This document shows, one piece after another, positions 1 through 9,080 of a stretch of DNA of 64,000 nt (position 1 is its first letter; each line of letters starts with the position of its first letter). The stretch is from CBDAQV01 sp965199335 (GTDB lineage: Bacteria > Pseudomonadota > Alphaproteobacteria > CALMVH01). Location of the stretch: positions 310,001 through 374,000 of the forward strand of contig CBDAQZ010000001.1 of the NCBI GenBank assembly GCA_965199335.1, given 5' to 3'. The notes under the pieces were generated by a model, which saw nothing but the letters and a program-made list of their open reading frames with translations, was not told where the DNA came from and did no database searches. The position numbers and the translations under genes were made by a program.

Positions 1-123
1 AATGAAGGCGCTCTCCTTTTGCCTGAGGCGCTGCAAAAGCGCTATCATCACGACATGCTTGAAAACATCCGCGACGCCGCCAGCGTGATATGCGTGCCTG
101 TAGTTCATAATGACGCAGGATAA
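1..123 (+). CDS. C-terminal 40 residues of an unidentified protein (partial)
   Basis: The reading frame is open from base 1 and stops at TAA 121-123. The 40 visible residues (ending VPVVHNDAG) are too few to identify a family. The stop overlaps the start of the methyltransferase gene (ATG at 110) by 14 bases in another frame, the kind of overlap seen between genes of one operon. That overlap is the main reason for believing the fragment is coding. The gene begins outside the window. Confidence 0.5.
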   Translation, partial: NEGALLLPEALQKRYHHDMLENIRDAASVICVPVVHNDAG

Positions 124-1030
124 TCGCGAAGCCGACCTGCGTCTCGCGGTTTCGCAACGGCCCGACGCGGTAGAGGCTCGTTTTGGACTGGCAACGCTGT
201 TGTCGGAAGAGGGACGCCGCGCCGAGGCGCTGTCCATTCTGCGCGATGGGGTGATGTTCGCTTCATTGCGCGAGGACCGGCTGGAACTGTTGGCCAATGC
301 CATGCTGGCCATGGATGCCTTTCCGGAAGCCCTGGAGGCGTTGCAATCCGCCAGCCGGCTCGTACCCAGCGACGACCGCCTGCGCGGCCGGGTGGGGCAG
401 CTGGCGCTTCAGCTACAGGATGGCGCAACGGCCACACGGCAGCTGTTCAACCAGTATGCCGGCAGGTTCGATCGTCATCTTGCGGGGCTGGGTTATGCCG
501 ATCCGCAGAACATCGAACGGATACTGCTGCCGTACGTGGAGCGGTTCGACGATAGTGCGATCATCGATCTGGGCTGCGGCACAGGGTTGATGGGCGGATT
601 GTTGCGGCGATGGGCGTCGCATCTGGCCGGTGTCGATCTGTCGCCCGCAATGCTGGAACAGGCGCGTTCGAAACATATCTACGACACGCTGATACAGGGC
701 GATGTCGTCGATTATCTGGCCGGCCTGGCGGGCACGGTATCGCTGATCGTGGCGGCGGATGTCCTGGTCTATATGGGGGACCTGAATTCCCTGTTCGCTC
801 AGGTCGCTCGAACGCTGGCAACCGGTGGCCTGTTTGCCTTTACCGTCGAAAAAGGCGAGGGCGCAGCCTTTGCCGTAAATCCCTCGAAACGATATTCGCA
901 CTCGGAAACCTATGTCAGGCAAACCGCCGCGGCCGCCGGGCTAGCCATTCTGGTCTGTGAAGCAGCCAGTCCGAGGCTGGATCGCGGCGTCCCGGTAGAG
1001 GGTCTGTTGCTGCTTACTGAGCGGCTGTAG
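110..1030 (+). CDS. TPR-repeat SAM-dependent methyltransferase
   Basis: This 306-residue protein has an N-terminal half of helical TPR-like repeats (about residues 10-110). A class I methyltransferase domain follows, with the SAM-binding motif I IIDLGCGTGLMG near residue 155, an acidic motif II (GVDLSPAMLEQAR) and motif GDVVDYL. The layout matches predicted TPR methyltransferases of the COG4976 type. The substrate cannot be read from the sequence. It overlaps the preceding fragment by 14 bases and its 3' end overlaps the convergent lptD gene by 17 bases. It has no signal peptide and is probably cytoplasmic. Confidence 0.8.
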   Translation: MTQDNREADLRLAVSQRPDAVEARFGLATLLSEEGRRAEALSILRDGVMFASLREDRLELLANAMLAMDAFPEALEALQSASRLVPSDDRLRGRVGQLALQLQDGATATRQLFNQYAGRFDRHLAGLGYADPQNIERILLPYVERFDDSAIIDLGCGTGLMGGLLRRWASHLAGVDLSPAMLEQARSKHIYDTLIQGDVVDYLAGLAGTVSLIVAADVLVYMGDLNSLFAQVARTLATGGLFAFTVEKGEGAAFAVNPSKRYSHSETYVRQTAAAAGLAILVCEAASPRLDRGVPVEGLLLLTERL

Positions 1031-3503
1031 ACGACGTTGTGCTTCCTACCAGGCCGCTCAGCGCGCCCGCTACGTTCGGGCTCTGGAAGAAGCCCAGGGT
1101 CTTGAGGCCGATGCGGAAGAATATCGACGTTCCCGAAAGACCGCCGGCCGAATTGGTCAGGTCGCGCGATGCCTGGATCTGGAAGATCAGACAGTCGTCC
1201 TGATAGGTCGTGGTCGTGTAGATTTGCTGCAGACGGCTGGCGCTGCCCAGGCGCATGACCGCCGAACCCGTGACCGACCAGTATGTGGAAAGCCGCTGAG
1301 TGACGAACGGGCTCAGGCTATTGCGGTTCTGCCCGCTGGAGACGGATGGGATGCTGTTCAGGAAGATGTAGTTCAGCCCATAGACGTCGTTGATCTTGGG
1401 ATCGGGCTGGAACGACATGTTCACTTCATGCATGTGGCTGGCGAAGGTGCGTGAATCCAGCCGCGTCTGATAACTCAGATTGACATATTTCCCGGGGTAG
1501 ACGTCGACGCCGCCGACATAATCCGACGCCGGATTTTCCAGTCCGCTTCCGGTCGGGAAGATATCGGGTCCGCTCAAACGCCGGCTCTGGCCTACCAGAA
1601 CCGTCGTATAGCCGCCTGTGTCCCAGTAATAACCGCTCTTGACGCCGTAGGCGACATGCGCCCCGCTTTCGATGCGGTCGATGCCGGGAAAGCGGTTGGC
1701 GGCGAACAGGTTGGTGGTGTCCAGCTCGAGGTCCTGGCTGTCCTCGTTGGGAATCTTGTTGTTTCGCGCCAGGCTTGTCGGAGCGAAGGTGAACGATCCC
1801 ATCGGCTGGACCAGGAAATGCCCGTCATCCTGGGGCGAGATCATGGGAAAGCTGGTCAGGTCGTGGAACTGAGGCAAGGCGCGGCCATCGAAATTGCCGC
1901 CTGTATCGGTATCGACCGGATTGCCGGGCAGGTTCGGCTGGTTGTTCGTGCCATAGGCATCCAGGAAGACATGCCCATCGAGTTCGTTGCTGAGGCCGCC
2001 CGTGATCATCGTACGCTGCCATCCCGCATCGGCCGAATAGCGGGCCACCTGCTGCTGGCCGCTCTTGATCGTCGATGAGGATGTGCCGGTCGAAGTGGAG
2101 GGAGTGACCGTTTCCCCGGTCAGCGCCAGATTGCCCAGGTTCTCGGCTCCCGGCCGCAATATGCCCAATACGCCGGTATTGAACTCCCAGCGACCGCCCC
2201 AGGCCTCTCCCTGATCGCCAAATGCCTGGTAATTGGAATAGGGCAGTGCCAGGGGCTGGGTGCCGATGGCGCCCGGCCTCAGATCCTGAGCGTCATAGAT
2301 GTTGGTGACGGCATAATCGCGATCGAAGAAGCCTTCGACATACAGCCGGTTATCGAGCACGTCCTGGTCGCTGTAGCCGTATTCGCGGAGGAAGGTATCG
2401 TCGGTGGTGCGCGCGATATTGAAGCCGGCGCGCCAGTTTTCGTCGAGGTCGAATACGCCCAGGCCGAAGATATGGCCGCGTTCCGTTTTGTCCGGATCGG
2501 TGAAGTTCTTGGTAGGACCATATTGATTGTCGCCTTCGGCAACGCTGCCGCTGAGAATCAGCTTGCCGTCCTCGAACCGCTTGCGATATTCGCCGCCCAG
2601 CAATGGCCCCTGCTTGGTCGCGTACGTGCTCTCGATCGTGGCGTCTTCGTCAGGCGCTATGCCGTAATAGTAGTAACTGCGCCCGACACCGCCCAGAAGC
2701 GAGCTTTCGCCGCCTTCGGGGGCAAGGAAGCCGCTGCGTTGCTTTACGGAGGGATCGGCGGCGGAGAAATATGGCGTATAAAGCACCGGTACGCCCTGGA
2801 ACTCGAAAGTGGCGTCGTAATAGTCGAGCTGTTGTTCATCGGCATCATGTTCGACCTGCCGCGCCTTCAACTGCCAGATCGGCGCTTCCTTCGGGTCTTC
2901 CTTGCAGAGGGCGCAAGGCGAATAGACGCCGCGGCTGATATCCATGTAGCGATCGTCCCGCCTTGTCGCGGTATTGCCGACCAGCCTTACGTCACCCAGC
3001 AAAATGCCCTTCACCTGATTGATGAAGCCCGTGCTCATCTTGTCGCGAAGCTCGAGATAGTCGCCGAAGAAGATGTTACCCTGGTCGTCGCGCAGAACCA
3101 CGTTGCCGGCGGCCGTCACCTGGTCGGTGGTCTGGTTGTAGCTGACCACATCGGCGGTCAGTACCTGCGTACCCTGCATCATCTGCACATGGCCGCGCGC
3201 CGTAACCGTATCCAGGTCCTGATCGTAGGCGACACGGTCGGCGTTCAGGGCGACACGGTTGTCGGGCGTGCCCTCGGCATGTTTGGTATGGGGAGGGAGA
3301 GGAGCAAACTGAGGCTGCGTGGGATTGAGATCGGGCGCTCCGATCGCGGGAAATTCGCTGGCATTCGGCTGGCTCGGATCGGCCACGGTCGGGGCAAGCT
3401 GCTGAGTGGGCGCGGTTTCAGGCTCATCGGCACGGAGGTCTGCCGCCGTTCCAAGCCAGAAGAGTGCCGTAACCAGAAAAAGAGAAACCACCCGCCGGAA
3501 CAT
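1014..3503 (-). CDS. lptD: LPS-assembly protein LptD
   Basis: This 829-residue outer-membrane protein inserts lipopolysaccharide into the outer leaflet. It begins with a signal peptide (hydrophobic VVSLFLVTALFWLGT), followed by a proline-rich linker. An OstA/LptA-like beta-jellyroll follows (about residues 80-200, with VTARGHVQMMQGTQVLTAD), then a long beta-strand-rich barrel. The segment CALCKEDPKEAPIWQLKA is typical of alphaproteobacterial LptD. Length is usual for the family. The DEAD-box helicase gene lies 65 bases upstream on the same strand. No surA or pdxA partner follows, because the next gene is convergent. Confidence 0.92.
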   Translation of the reverse strand: MFRRVVSLFLVTALFWLGTAADLRADEPETAPTQQLAPTVADPSQPNASEFPAIGAPDLNPTQPQFAPLPPHTKHAEGTPDNRVALNADRVAYDQDLDTVTARGHVQMMQGTQVLTADVVSYNQTTDQVTAAGNVVLRDDQGNIFFGDYLELRDKMSTGFINQVKGILLGDVRLVGNTATRRDDRYMDISRGVYSPCALCKEDPKEAPIWQLKARQVEHDADEQQLDYYDATFEFQGVPVLYTPYFSAADPSVKQRSGFLAPEGGESSLLGGVGRSYYYYGIAPDEDATIESTYATKQGPLLGGEYRKRFEDGKLILSGSVAEGDNQYGPTKNFTDPDKTERGHIFGLGVFDLDENWRAGFNIARTTDDTFLREYGYSDQDVLDNRLYVEGFFDRDYAVTNIYDAQDLRPGAIGTQPLALPYSNYQAFGDQGEAWGGRWEFNTGVLGILRPGAENLGNLALTGETVTPSTSTGTSSSTIKSGQQQVARYSADAGWQRTMITGGLSNELDGHVFLDAYGTNNQPNLPGNPVDTDTGGNFDGRALPQFHDLTSFPMISPQDDGHFLVQPMGSFTFAPTSLARNNKIPNEDSQDLELDTTNLFAANRFPGIDRIESGAHVAYGVKSGYYWDTGGYTTVLVGQSRRLSGPDIFPTGSGLENPASDYVGGVDVYPGKYVNLSYQTRLDSRTFASHMHEVNMSFQPDPKINDVYGLNYIFLNSIPSVSSGQNRNSLSPFVTQRLSTYWSVTGSAVMRLGSASRLQQIYTTTTYQDDCLIFQIQASRDLTNSAGGLSGTSIFFRIGLKTLGFFQSPNVAGALSGLVGSTTSSTAAQ

Positions 3504-3568
3504 TGTCCGAAGGGATGCCGGAATGGGGGCTTCAGGTCAATCGATTACTGGCCTTGTTACGGCCTTGA

Positions 3569-5143
3569 TCAGTCTTCGGCGGTTGCCGGCTCGTCGAGTT
3601 TGGGCAGGCGCGGTGCGTGACGAAGGAAGGCCGGCAGATGATCCCCGAATCCTACGACCGAGTCGTTCTGGTCGTCCTCGTCATGATCGCGACCACGTGG
3701 GCCCGATCGTCCATATTGCGGCCTGTCACCACTACGCTCCGGGCGACTTCGGTCGTCCCTGCCGCGATTGGAATGCGGGCGATCTTCGCGTGGCGGCCTG
3801 TCGCGGCGGGACCTGTCGTTTTGGGGGCGCTCCTCGCGGGCAGGGCGATCCATCCGTGGTTGCTCCGGCGCCGGCTCGGCGGCCTGGATCAAGGCAGGCT
3901 CACGTCGTGGCCTGTCGCCCTCCGGCGCGCTCCTGCCGCCGCTTCCGCGCCGTGACCGGCCCGAATGTGGCCGTTCGGAAGGTTCGGACTGCGTATGCTC
4001 CGCCTGGCCTGGAGCTCGGGTATTGCCACCCGGTACCTGAACCTGCGGGATTTCCTTGCCGATCAGCTTGATGATGGCGGCGACGTTCTTTTCCTCGTCG
4101 GGTGTTGCAATCATGTAGGCCTTGCCGCTGTTGCCCGCCCGTCCGGTGCGTCCAATGCGGTGAACATAATCCTCGGCATGGTGCGGAACGTCGAAATTGA
4201 AGACGTGGCTGACACCCTCGACGTCCAGACCGCGTGCGGCGACATCGCTACATACCAGGAAGGTGATCTCGCCCTGCTTGAACGCCTCGAGCGTTTTCTG
4301 GCGTGCCGACTGGACCATGTCCCCATGCAGCGCACCGGCGTTGAAACCGGCTTTCTGGAGGGCCTTTTCCAAAGCGGCGATGTCGCGCTTGCGATTGCAG
4401 AAGATGAAGGCGTTGCGCACCGATTCAGCCGCCAGAAGATGCAGCAATGCCGCGCGCTTCTCCGAGGCTTCCACTCGTACGATGGATTGCTCGATGCGTC
4501 CGGCGGTGGAGGAAGGGGGCGCGACCGTGATTTCCTGCGGGCTGGTCAGGAAGCTGTCGGCAAGGCGGCGAATTTCCGGCGGCAGGGTCGCGGAGAACAG
4601 CAGGGTCTGGCGCGTGCGCGGCAGGCGCGCGACGATCTTTTCGATATCGGGGATGAATCCCATGTCCAGCATGCGATCGCACTCGTCGATCACCAGCAGG
4701 CGGATATCGGTCATCAGGATGTTGCCACGCTCGAACTGGTCGATCAGGCGGCCGGGGGTCGCGATCAGAACGTCGACGCCGCGATCCAGCTTGCGCGTCT
4801 GTTCCGACATGGATTCGCCGCCGATGATCAGGCAAGTGGTCAGGCGATGCTGCGCCCCGTATTTCTCGAAATTATCCTGTACCTGAGCCGCCAGCTCGCG
4901 CGTCGGCTCCAGGATCATCGAGCGCGGCATGCGGGCGCGTGCGCGGCCGGCCGACAGCTTCTCGATCATGGGCAGTACGAACGAGGCGGTCTTGCCAGTG
5001 CCCGTCTGGGCGCAGCCGAGCACATCGCGCCCCTGCAACACGAACGGGATGGCCTGTTCCTGTATCGGAGTCGGCTCTACGTAGCCGGCGTTCTTGATCG
5101 CCTCCAGCAGCTTTTCGCCAAGCCCCAGGTCGGAAAACAACAT
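3569..5143 (-). CDS. DEAD-box ATP-dependent RNA helicase (RhlE-like)
   Basis: This 524-residue protein has all helicase motifs in order: Q-motif (GYVEPTPIQEQAIPF), Walker A AQTGTGKT, PTRELA, DECD in place of strict DEAD (VIDECDRML), SAT, and the C-terminal RecA motifs including HRIGRTGR. Residues from about 375 form a low-complexity Arg/Asp/Pro/Gly-rich tail of the type that binds RNA. It ends with a conserved-looking VVGFGDHLPAFL patch. It unwinds structured RNA in ribosome assembly or mRNA decay. It is divergent from the hydrolase gene and shares that intergenic region. Confidence 0.9.
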   Translation of the reverse strand: MLFSDLGLGEKLLEAIKNAGYVEPTPIQEQAIPFVLQGRDVLGCAQTGTGKTASFVLPMIEKLSAGRARARMPRSMILEPTRELAAQVQDNFEKYGAQHRLTTCLIIGGESMSEQTRKLDRGVDVLIATPGRLIDQFERGNILMTDIRLLVIDECDRMLDMGFIPDIEKIVARLPRTRQTLLFSATLPPEIRRLADSFLTSPQEITVAPPSSTAGRIEQSIVRVEASEKRAALLHLLAAESVRNAFIFCNRKRDIAALEKALQKAGFNAGALHGDMVQSARQKTLEAFKQGEITFLVCSDVAARGLDVEGVSHVFNFDVPHHAEDYVHRIGRTGRAGNSGKAYMIATPDEEKNVAAIIKLIGKEIPQVQVPGGNTRAPGQAEHTQSEPSERPHSGRSRRGSGGRSAPEGDRPRREPALIQAAEPAPEQPRMDRPAREERPQNDRSRRDRPPREDRPHSNRGRDDRSRPERSGDRPQYGRSGPRGRDHDEDDQNDSVVGFGDHLPAFLRHAPRLPKLDEPATAED

Positions 5144-5247
5144 GTCTATTAGGATCCAATCAGAATGGGCTAGAAAAAATTATTGCGCCCATACTGCCCC
5201 GGTATAGGTAAATCGTGGAAAAGTCAAATTACTCTTGGATTGCCGCC

Positions 5248-5949
5248 ATGTCCGTTCGTCCCGTGATTGTGTTCATTCCTGGGCTCCTGTGCACGGGGGC
5301 CTTATGGCAGGCGCAGGTGGAGCACCTTGGCGGCGACCATGAAATCTTCATTGGCGATACCACGCAGGATGATTCGATTGCCGCGATGGCGGCGCGCATA
5401 TTGGCCGGATCCCCCGCCCGTTTCGCGCTGTGCGGCCTTTCGATGGGCGGCTACGTCGCGATGGAGATCATGCGTACGGCTCCGGAGCGCGTTACCCATC
5501 TGGTCCTGACCGATACCTCGGCACGGCAGGACGACGAGGGGCAGAGGCAGAGACGACTGGATATGATCGCGCTGGCGCAGCGCGGCAAGTTCAAGGGCGT
5601 AACGCCTAGATTGCTGCCGTTTATCCTGGCGCCCGAAAATATCGGGAAGCCGGGAATCGGCGATATCGTCATGCTTATGGCTCAGCAATTGGGCAAGGAC
5701 GTTTTCCTGCGGCAGCAGGCCGCGAACCTGGGCCGCGTCGATAGTCGTCCCTCATTACCCGCGATAGCCTGTCCCACTGCCGTAATCGTGGGCGAAAGCG
5801 ATCAGCAGACGCCACCTGAACTGGCCATGGAAATGGCCGAACTGATAGGTGGCGCACAGCTACATATAATACCGCAGGCAGGTCATTTGCCCCCGCTCGA
5901 ATCTCCACAAATATTTAACCATGTTCTTACAGGTCTGTTTAAATTCTGA
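5248..5949 (+). CDS. alpha/beta hydrolase
   Basis: This 233-residue alpha/beta-hydrolase fold protein has the oxyanion-loop region FIPGLLCTGALW and nucleophile elbow GLSMGG (Ser at the GxSxG). An acidic residue sits near VGESDQQTPPEL, and the catalytic His is in IIPQAGHLPPLE. The substrate is not predictable. I chose ATG 5248 because the first beta-strand starts five residues later. An in-frame GTG at 5215 would add 11 residues with no family-like content. It stands alone, divergent from the helicase. Confidence 0.78.
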   Translation: MSVRPVIVFIPGLLCTGALWQAQVEHLGGDHEIFIGDTTQDDSIAAMAARILAGSPARFALCGLSMGGYVAMEIMRTAPERVTHLVLTDTSARQDDEGQRQRRLDMIALAQRGKFKGVTPRLLPFILAPENIGKPGIGDIVMLMAQQLGKDVFLRQQAANLGRVDSRPSLPAIACPTAVIVGESDQQTPPELAMEMAELIGGAQLHIIPQAGHLPPLESPQIFNHVLTGLFKF

Positions 5950-5957
5950 TTCAGTCG

Positions 5958-6022
5958 GCGTTAAGTATAGAGCTTAGTAACGCATTATCTTTGCTTAAAG
6001 CGCCGGTCATCTTTACTTAAGC
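5958..6022 (+). promoter_or_regulatory. two inverted repeats upstream of the subtilase gene
   Basis: The 134-base gap before the subtilase gene holds two perfect 6-bp inverted repeats: GCGTTA (5958-5963) with TAACGC (5978-5983), and GCTTAA (5993-5998) with TTAAGC (6017-6022). The region is A+T-richer than its flanks. The repeats could be operators or RNA hairpins. No clear -35/-10 pair was recognised. Confidence 0.3.
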
Positions 6023-6083
6023 GTGTAGTTACTCGGTCCTGTTACCTTGCAATCCATCGGGGATTTCGCAGGGGGAGCGTAGA

Positions 6084-8357
6084 ATGCGCTTATTAAAAGA
6101 CGGGCGTCAGGGGAAACTGGGTTCAATCAGAAAGATTTGCCTGCTCGGCGCATCGCTTCTGGCACTATCGGCTAATGGGGTTTACGCGGCGGACACGTCC
6201 ATTCCCCAGATGGCCACGACACAAGGCGACTTCTACGGCATCGGCCCGCAACAGTTCAGTGCCGATTACAGTAAATACCAGACCGGCGCAGGCTATGCCT
6301 ATTCGCGCGGTCTGACGGGCGAAGGTCAGATCATCGCCGTACTGGACACGGGCGTCGATCGCCAGAACCGCGAACTCGCCGTCACGGCAACTGCGGGCTA
6401 CAACGCTTTGCAGGGTGGTCAGGTGCTGAACGATCCGAACGGCCACGGCACGTTCGTGAACGGCATCATCGACTCCGAGGGTTTCGGTTTCGAGGGAACG
6501 GCGTTCCGCTCGTTGACCATCCCCGTCCAGGTCCTGAACGGCGCCGGCGACATGGTCGCTTCGGACGGCCAGCTTGCCGTCGGCATCGTGATGTCGTTTG
6601 GCGGCGGCGCCCGCATCTTCAACAATTCATGGAATACGCCGACACCGATCACTTCGATGACGGCCGCTTCGATGAATGCCTACATGCCGGTCAGCCTCTA
6701 TTACATGCAGGCGATCGTGAATGTCGGCGGCGTGTTCGTATTCGCTGCCGGTAACGAAGGCATGAGCCAGGTTGGCGGCTTCGCCGGCCTGCCTTATCTT
6801 TTCCCGCACCTGCAGCCGGGCTGGCTGGCCGTCGTCGCAACCGATCCATCGGGCGGCATCGCGCAGTACAGCAACCGTTGCGGCGTTGCAGCTGCCTATT
6901 GCCTGGCCGCCCCCGGTACCAACATCGTCTCGACCTACGGCGCAGGCTACGGCGTTGGCAGCGGCACGTCCTTCGCAGCGCCCCAGGTCAGCGCCGCGCT
7001 GGCCTTGCTGACTCAGGAATTCCCGTATCTGACCGCCGGACAGGCCGCACAGATCCTGCTGGCCACCGCCAACAAGACCGGCATCTACGCCAACCAGGCC
7101 ATCTACGGCCAGGGCTTGCTGGACATCGCCGCCGCCGTGCAGCCGGTCGGCAACATCACGATCCCTGCCGCAAACACTCTGAGCGGTGCCAACGTTTCGA
7201 TCACCAGCTCGACCGCGATCGGCAGTGCCAGCTTCGCTCAGAGCTGGGCCGCAAGCGTCGGTCCCATCATGGTCGTCGACTCCTATGGTCGTTCCTACGA
7301 AGTCGACTCGAAGGCGTTCGTCACGACACCGAAAAACACGTTCGACTCACGCACCGCGACGCAGCAATACGGCTTCGGCGAGATGACCGAATACGCACCG
7401 GGCGTCATGGGCTTCTGGAACGATCAGTACATGGCGCAGCCCATGGGCGCGGTCGCCCTGACTTCGGGCAATGGCGGCAAGGTCGAGGCCAGCACGAATA
7501 TCGATCCGGCCTACGGCTTCGGCAGCTTCGGAACCGGCACGGTGCCGGCCGGCGCCCTGGTTACCGCGGACGGCGTCGGCAATCCCTTCATGAACCTGGC
7601 CGAGGATGCGACAGCGGCCCATGTGTCGCTGCCGATGTCGACCGGTTTCGGCGACGCCAAGCTGAACGCCTCGGTCTTCACCGGCTATGCCCGCACGGCC
7701 GACCTGTCGGCCCGCATGACCGATCCTTCCTATGTCGCTCCTACGGTCAGCGGCGGCGAGCTGGAGATCATGGCTCCCGTCGATGCGCTGGACGCAAAGA
7801 TCGGCCTGAACTTCGGCGGCATCAGCGAGAATGGCCGCCTGCTGGGCGGCTCGACCTCCGGCGCATTCGGCGAGACGCAGAGCACGCGCACCATGTTCGC
7901 CGGCTTCACAGCCGAGGCAAAGCTGATGGACGGCCTCAACCTGATCGGCGGCTTCGAAATGGGCCAGTCGAACGTGAACCAGACGGCCTCGACGCTGAAC
8001 GTCCGCTACGGCGCGTTGTCCAGCACCAGCTTCCACATGGGCGTGGTGGCCGACAAGGTGATCAACGACAAGGACAAGATGGGCTTCGTCGTCAGCCAGC
8101 CGCTGCGGGTATCGGGCGGCAATGTCGGGATCGACGTTCCGACCTCACGCGATTTCGACGGCAATGTCTTCAGCACGCATGAGAGCCTCAGCGCGCAGGA
8201 CAACGGCCACGAGACCGATCTCCAGGGTTTCTACGCCGTCAGCGAAAACAAGAAGTCATCGTTCGATGTCGGTGTGCTGGTTCGCCTGCAGCCCGACAAC
8301 GTCCGCACGGCGCCGGCCGATACCATCGGCCTGGTACGCTACACCACGAAGTTCTAG
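6084..8357 (+). CDS. exported S8 subtilisin-family serine protease with outer-membrane-type C-terminus
   Basis: This 757-residue protein starts with a signal peptide (LLGASLLALSANGVYAAD). The subtilase triad is complete: Asp in IIAVLDTGVD (about residue 90), His in DPNGHGTFVNGI (about 123) and Ser in GSGTSFAAPQVSAAL (about 299). The oxyanion Asn is in IFNNSWN. From about residue 480 the sequence alternates like beta-strands (KLNASVFTGYA, AKIGLNFGG, MGVVADK) and ends in a terminal Phe. That pattern suggests a type V autotransporter barrel, although the barrel is divergent. The likely role is a surface or secreted protease. A GGGGGAG ribosome site precedes ATG 6084 and a terminator follows. Confidence 0.85.
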   Translation: MRLLKDGRQGKLGSIRKICLLGASLLALSANGVYAADTSIPQMATTQGDFYGIGPQQFSADYSKYQTGAGYAYSRGLTGEGQIIAVLDTGVDRQNRELAVTATAGYNALQGGQVLNDPNGHGTFVNGIIDSEGFGFEGTAFRSLTIPVQVLNGAGDMVASDGQLAVGIVMSFGGGARIFNNSWNTPTPITSMTAASMNAYMPVSLYYMQAIVNVGGVFVFAAGNEGMSQVGGFAGLPYLFPHLQPGWLAVVATDPSGGIAQYSNRCGVAAAYCLAAPGTNIVSTYGAGYGVGSGTSFAAPQVSAALALLTQEFPYLTAGQAAQILLATANKTGIYANQAIYGQGLLDIAAAVQPVGNITIPAANTLSGANVSITSSTAIGSASFAQSWAASVGPIMVVDSYGRSYEVDSKAFVTTPKNTFDSRTATQQYGFGEMTEYAPGVMGFWNDQYMAQPMGAVALTSGNGGKVEASTNIDPAYGFGSFGTGTVPAGALVTADGVGNPFMNLAEDATAAHVSLPMSTGFGDAKLNASVFTGYARTADLSARMTDPSYVAPTVSGGELEIMAPVDALDAKIGLNFGGISENGRLLGGSTSGAFGETQSTRTMFAGFTAEAKLMDGLNLIGGFEMGQSNVNQTASTLNVRYGALSSTSFHMGVVADKVINDKDKMGFVVSQPLRVSGGNVGIDVPTSRDFDGNVFSTHESLSAQDNGHETDLQGFYAVSENKKSSFDVGVLVRLQPDNVRTAPADTIGLVRYTTKF

Positions 8358-8382
8358 AAAATAAATTTTGATGAGGAGGGGG

Positions 8383-8415
8383 AGGGCCGACCGGCGCAAG
8401 CTGGCCGGCCCTTTT
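8383..8415 (+). terminator. rho-independent terminator after the subtilase gene
   Basis: A GC-rich stem of 13 paired positions (left arm 8383-8395, loop GCAA, right arm 8400-8411, with one mismatch and one G:U) is followed by TTTT at 8412-8415. It lies 26 bases after the subtilase stop. Confidence 0.75.
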
Positions 8416-8477
8416 CCATTCGTTGTTATCAAGCCGCCTGCCTCAAGTCGTTTGCATATTTCGAGCAGGGCAGGCTA

Positions 8478-8507
8478 GATTTTCCTGAATATCTGTCAGG
8501 GAAAATC
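8478..8507 (+). promoter_or_regulatory. hairpin covering the ribosome binding site of the AHSA1-family gene
   Basis: GATTTTCCTG (8478-8487) pairs with CAGGGAAAATC (8497-8507), leaving one bulged G and a 9-base loop. The right arm contains the only Shine-Dalgarno-like bases (AGGG, 8498-8501) and ends directly at ATG 8508. In the folded RNA the ribosome site would be closed. Confidence 0.5.
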
Positions 8508-9014
8508 ATGTCCGAAACTCAGCCAAAAACCCCGCCGATATTCGTGATCAGCCGCGCATTCGACGCGCCGCGCGCCCGTGTGTGGAAGGCGTGGACGCAG
8601 CCGGAAGATCTGGCGCAGTGGTTCGGACCCAAGGGCACGCAAACCAGGGTCATCAGGCATGAGCTCGAGCCCGGCGGCGTGTTGCACTCGGCGCTGACAG
8701 CGCCGGACGGACAGGTGATGTACGGCCTGTTCACCTATACGGAAATCATCCCGGAATCGCGGCTGGTCTGGGTGCATTGCTTCGGCGACGAACAGGGCAA
8801 CATCGTGCGCCATCCGATGAGCCCCACGTGGCCGATGAAGCTGTTGACCACCGTGACGTTCGAGGACGAGGGAGCGAAGACGAAAGTCACGCTGAAATGG
8901 AAACCGTTCGATACCACCCAGGAAGAACGCGACACGTTCGCCGGCGCCATGGCCGGAATGGAAGGCGGCTGGAACGGCAGCTTCGACCAGATGGAGGCGT
9001 GGCTGGCGGGGTAA
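8508..9014 (+). CDS. SRPBCC domain protein (AHSA1 / activator of Hsp90 ATPase homologue family)
   Basis: This 168-residue single-domain protein shows the AHSA1 pattern: SRAFDAPRARVWKAWTQPEDLAQWFGP at the N-terminus (about residues 15-40), a central ELEPGGVLHSALTAPDG and C-terminal FAGAMAGMEGGWNGSFDQME. These proteins have a helix-grip fold with a hydrophobic cavity. Bacterial members are mostly of unknown ligand, and a chaperone role is not established. The start is set by the hairpin-embedded AGGG. The gene is monocistronic, with a terminator upstream and convergent nrdB downstream. Confidence 0.88.
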   Translation: MSETQPKTPPIFVISRAFDAPRARVWKAWTQPEDLAQWFGPKGTQTRVIRHELEPGGVLHSALTAPDGQVMYGLFTYTEIIPESRLVWVHCFGDEQGNIVRHPMSPTWPMKLLTTVTFEDEGAKTKVTLKWKPFDTTQEERDTFAGAMAGMEGGWNGSFDQMEAWLAG

Positions 9015-9023
9015 ATGAATGTC

Positions 9024-9045
9024 ATGGTCCGCGAGGGCGGACCAT
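9024..9045. repeat. perfect intergenic hairpin
   Basis: ATGGTCCGC (9024-9032) and GCGGACCAT (9037-9045) form a perfect 9-bp stem with a 4-base loop, in the gap between two convergent genes. It has no T-run, so it is either a REP-like palindrome or a bidirectional terminator without a tail. Confidence 0.5.
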
Positions 9046-9080
9046 CCAGCGGATTAATCCGATCGCTTACGCGACGTTGG

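Noticed and set aside
2472..3620. Long plus-strand frame (382 residues) opposite lptD
   Set aside because: It is antisense to an unambiguous lptD. The sequence shows no recognisable domain, and frame openness is expected at high GC.
3965..5152. Long plus-strand frame (395 residues) opposite the helicase gene
   Set aside because: It is antisense to a DEAD-box gene with all motifs intact; no motifs of its own.
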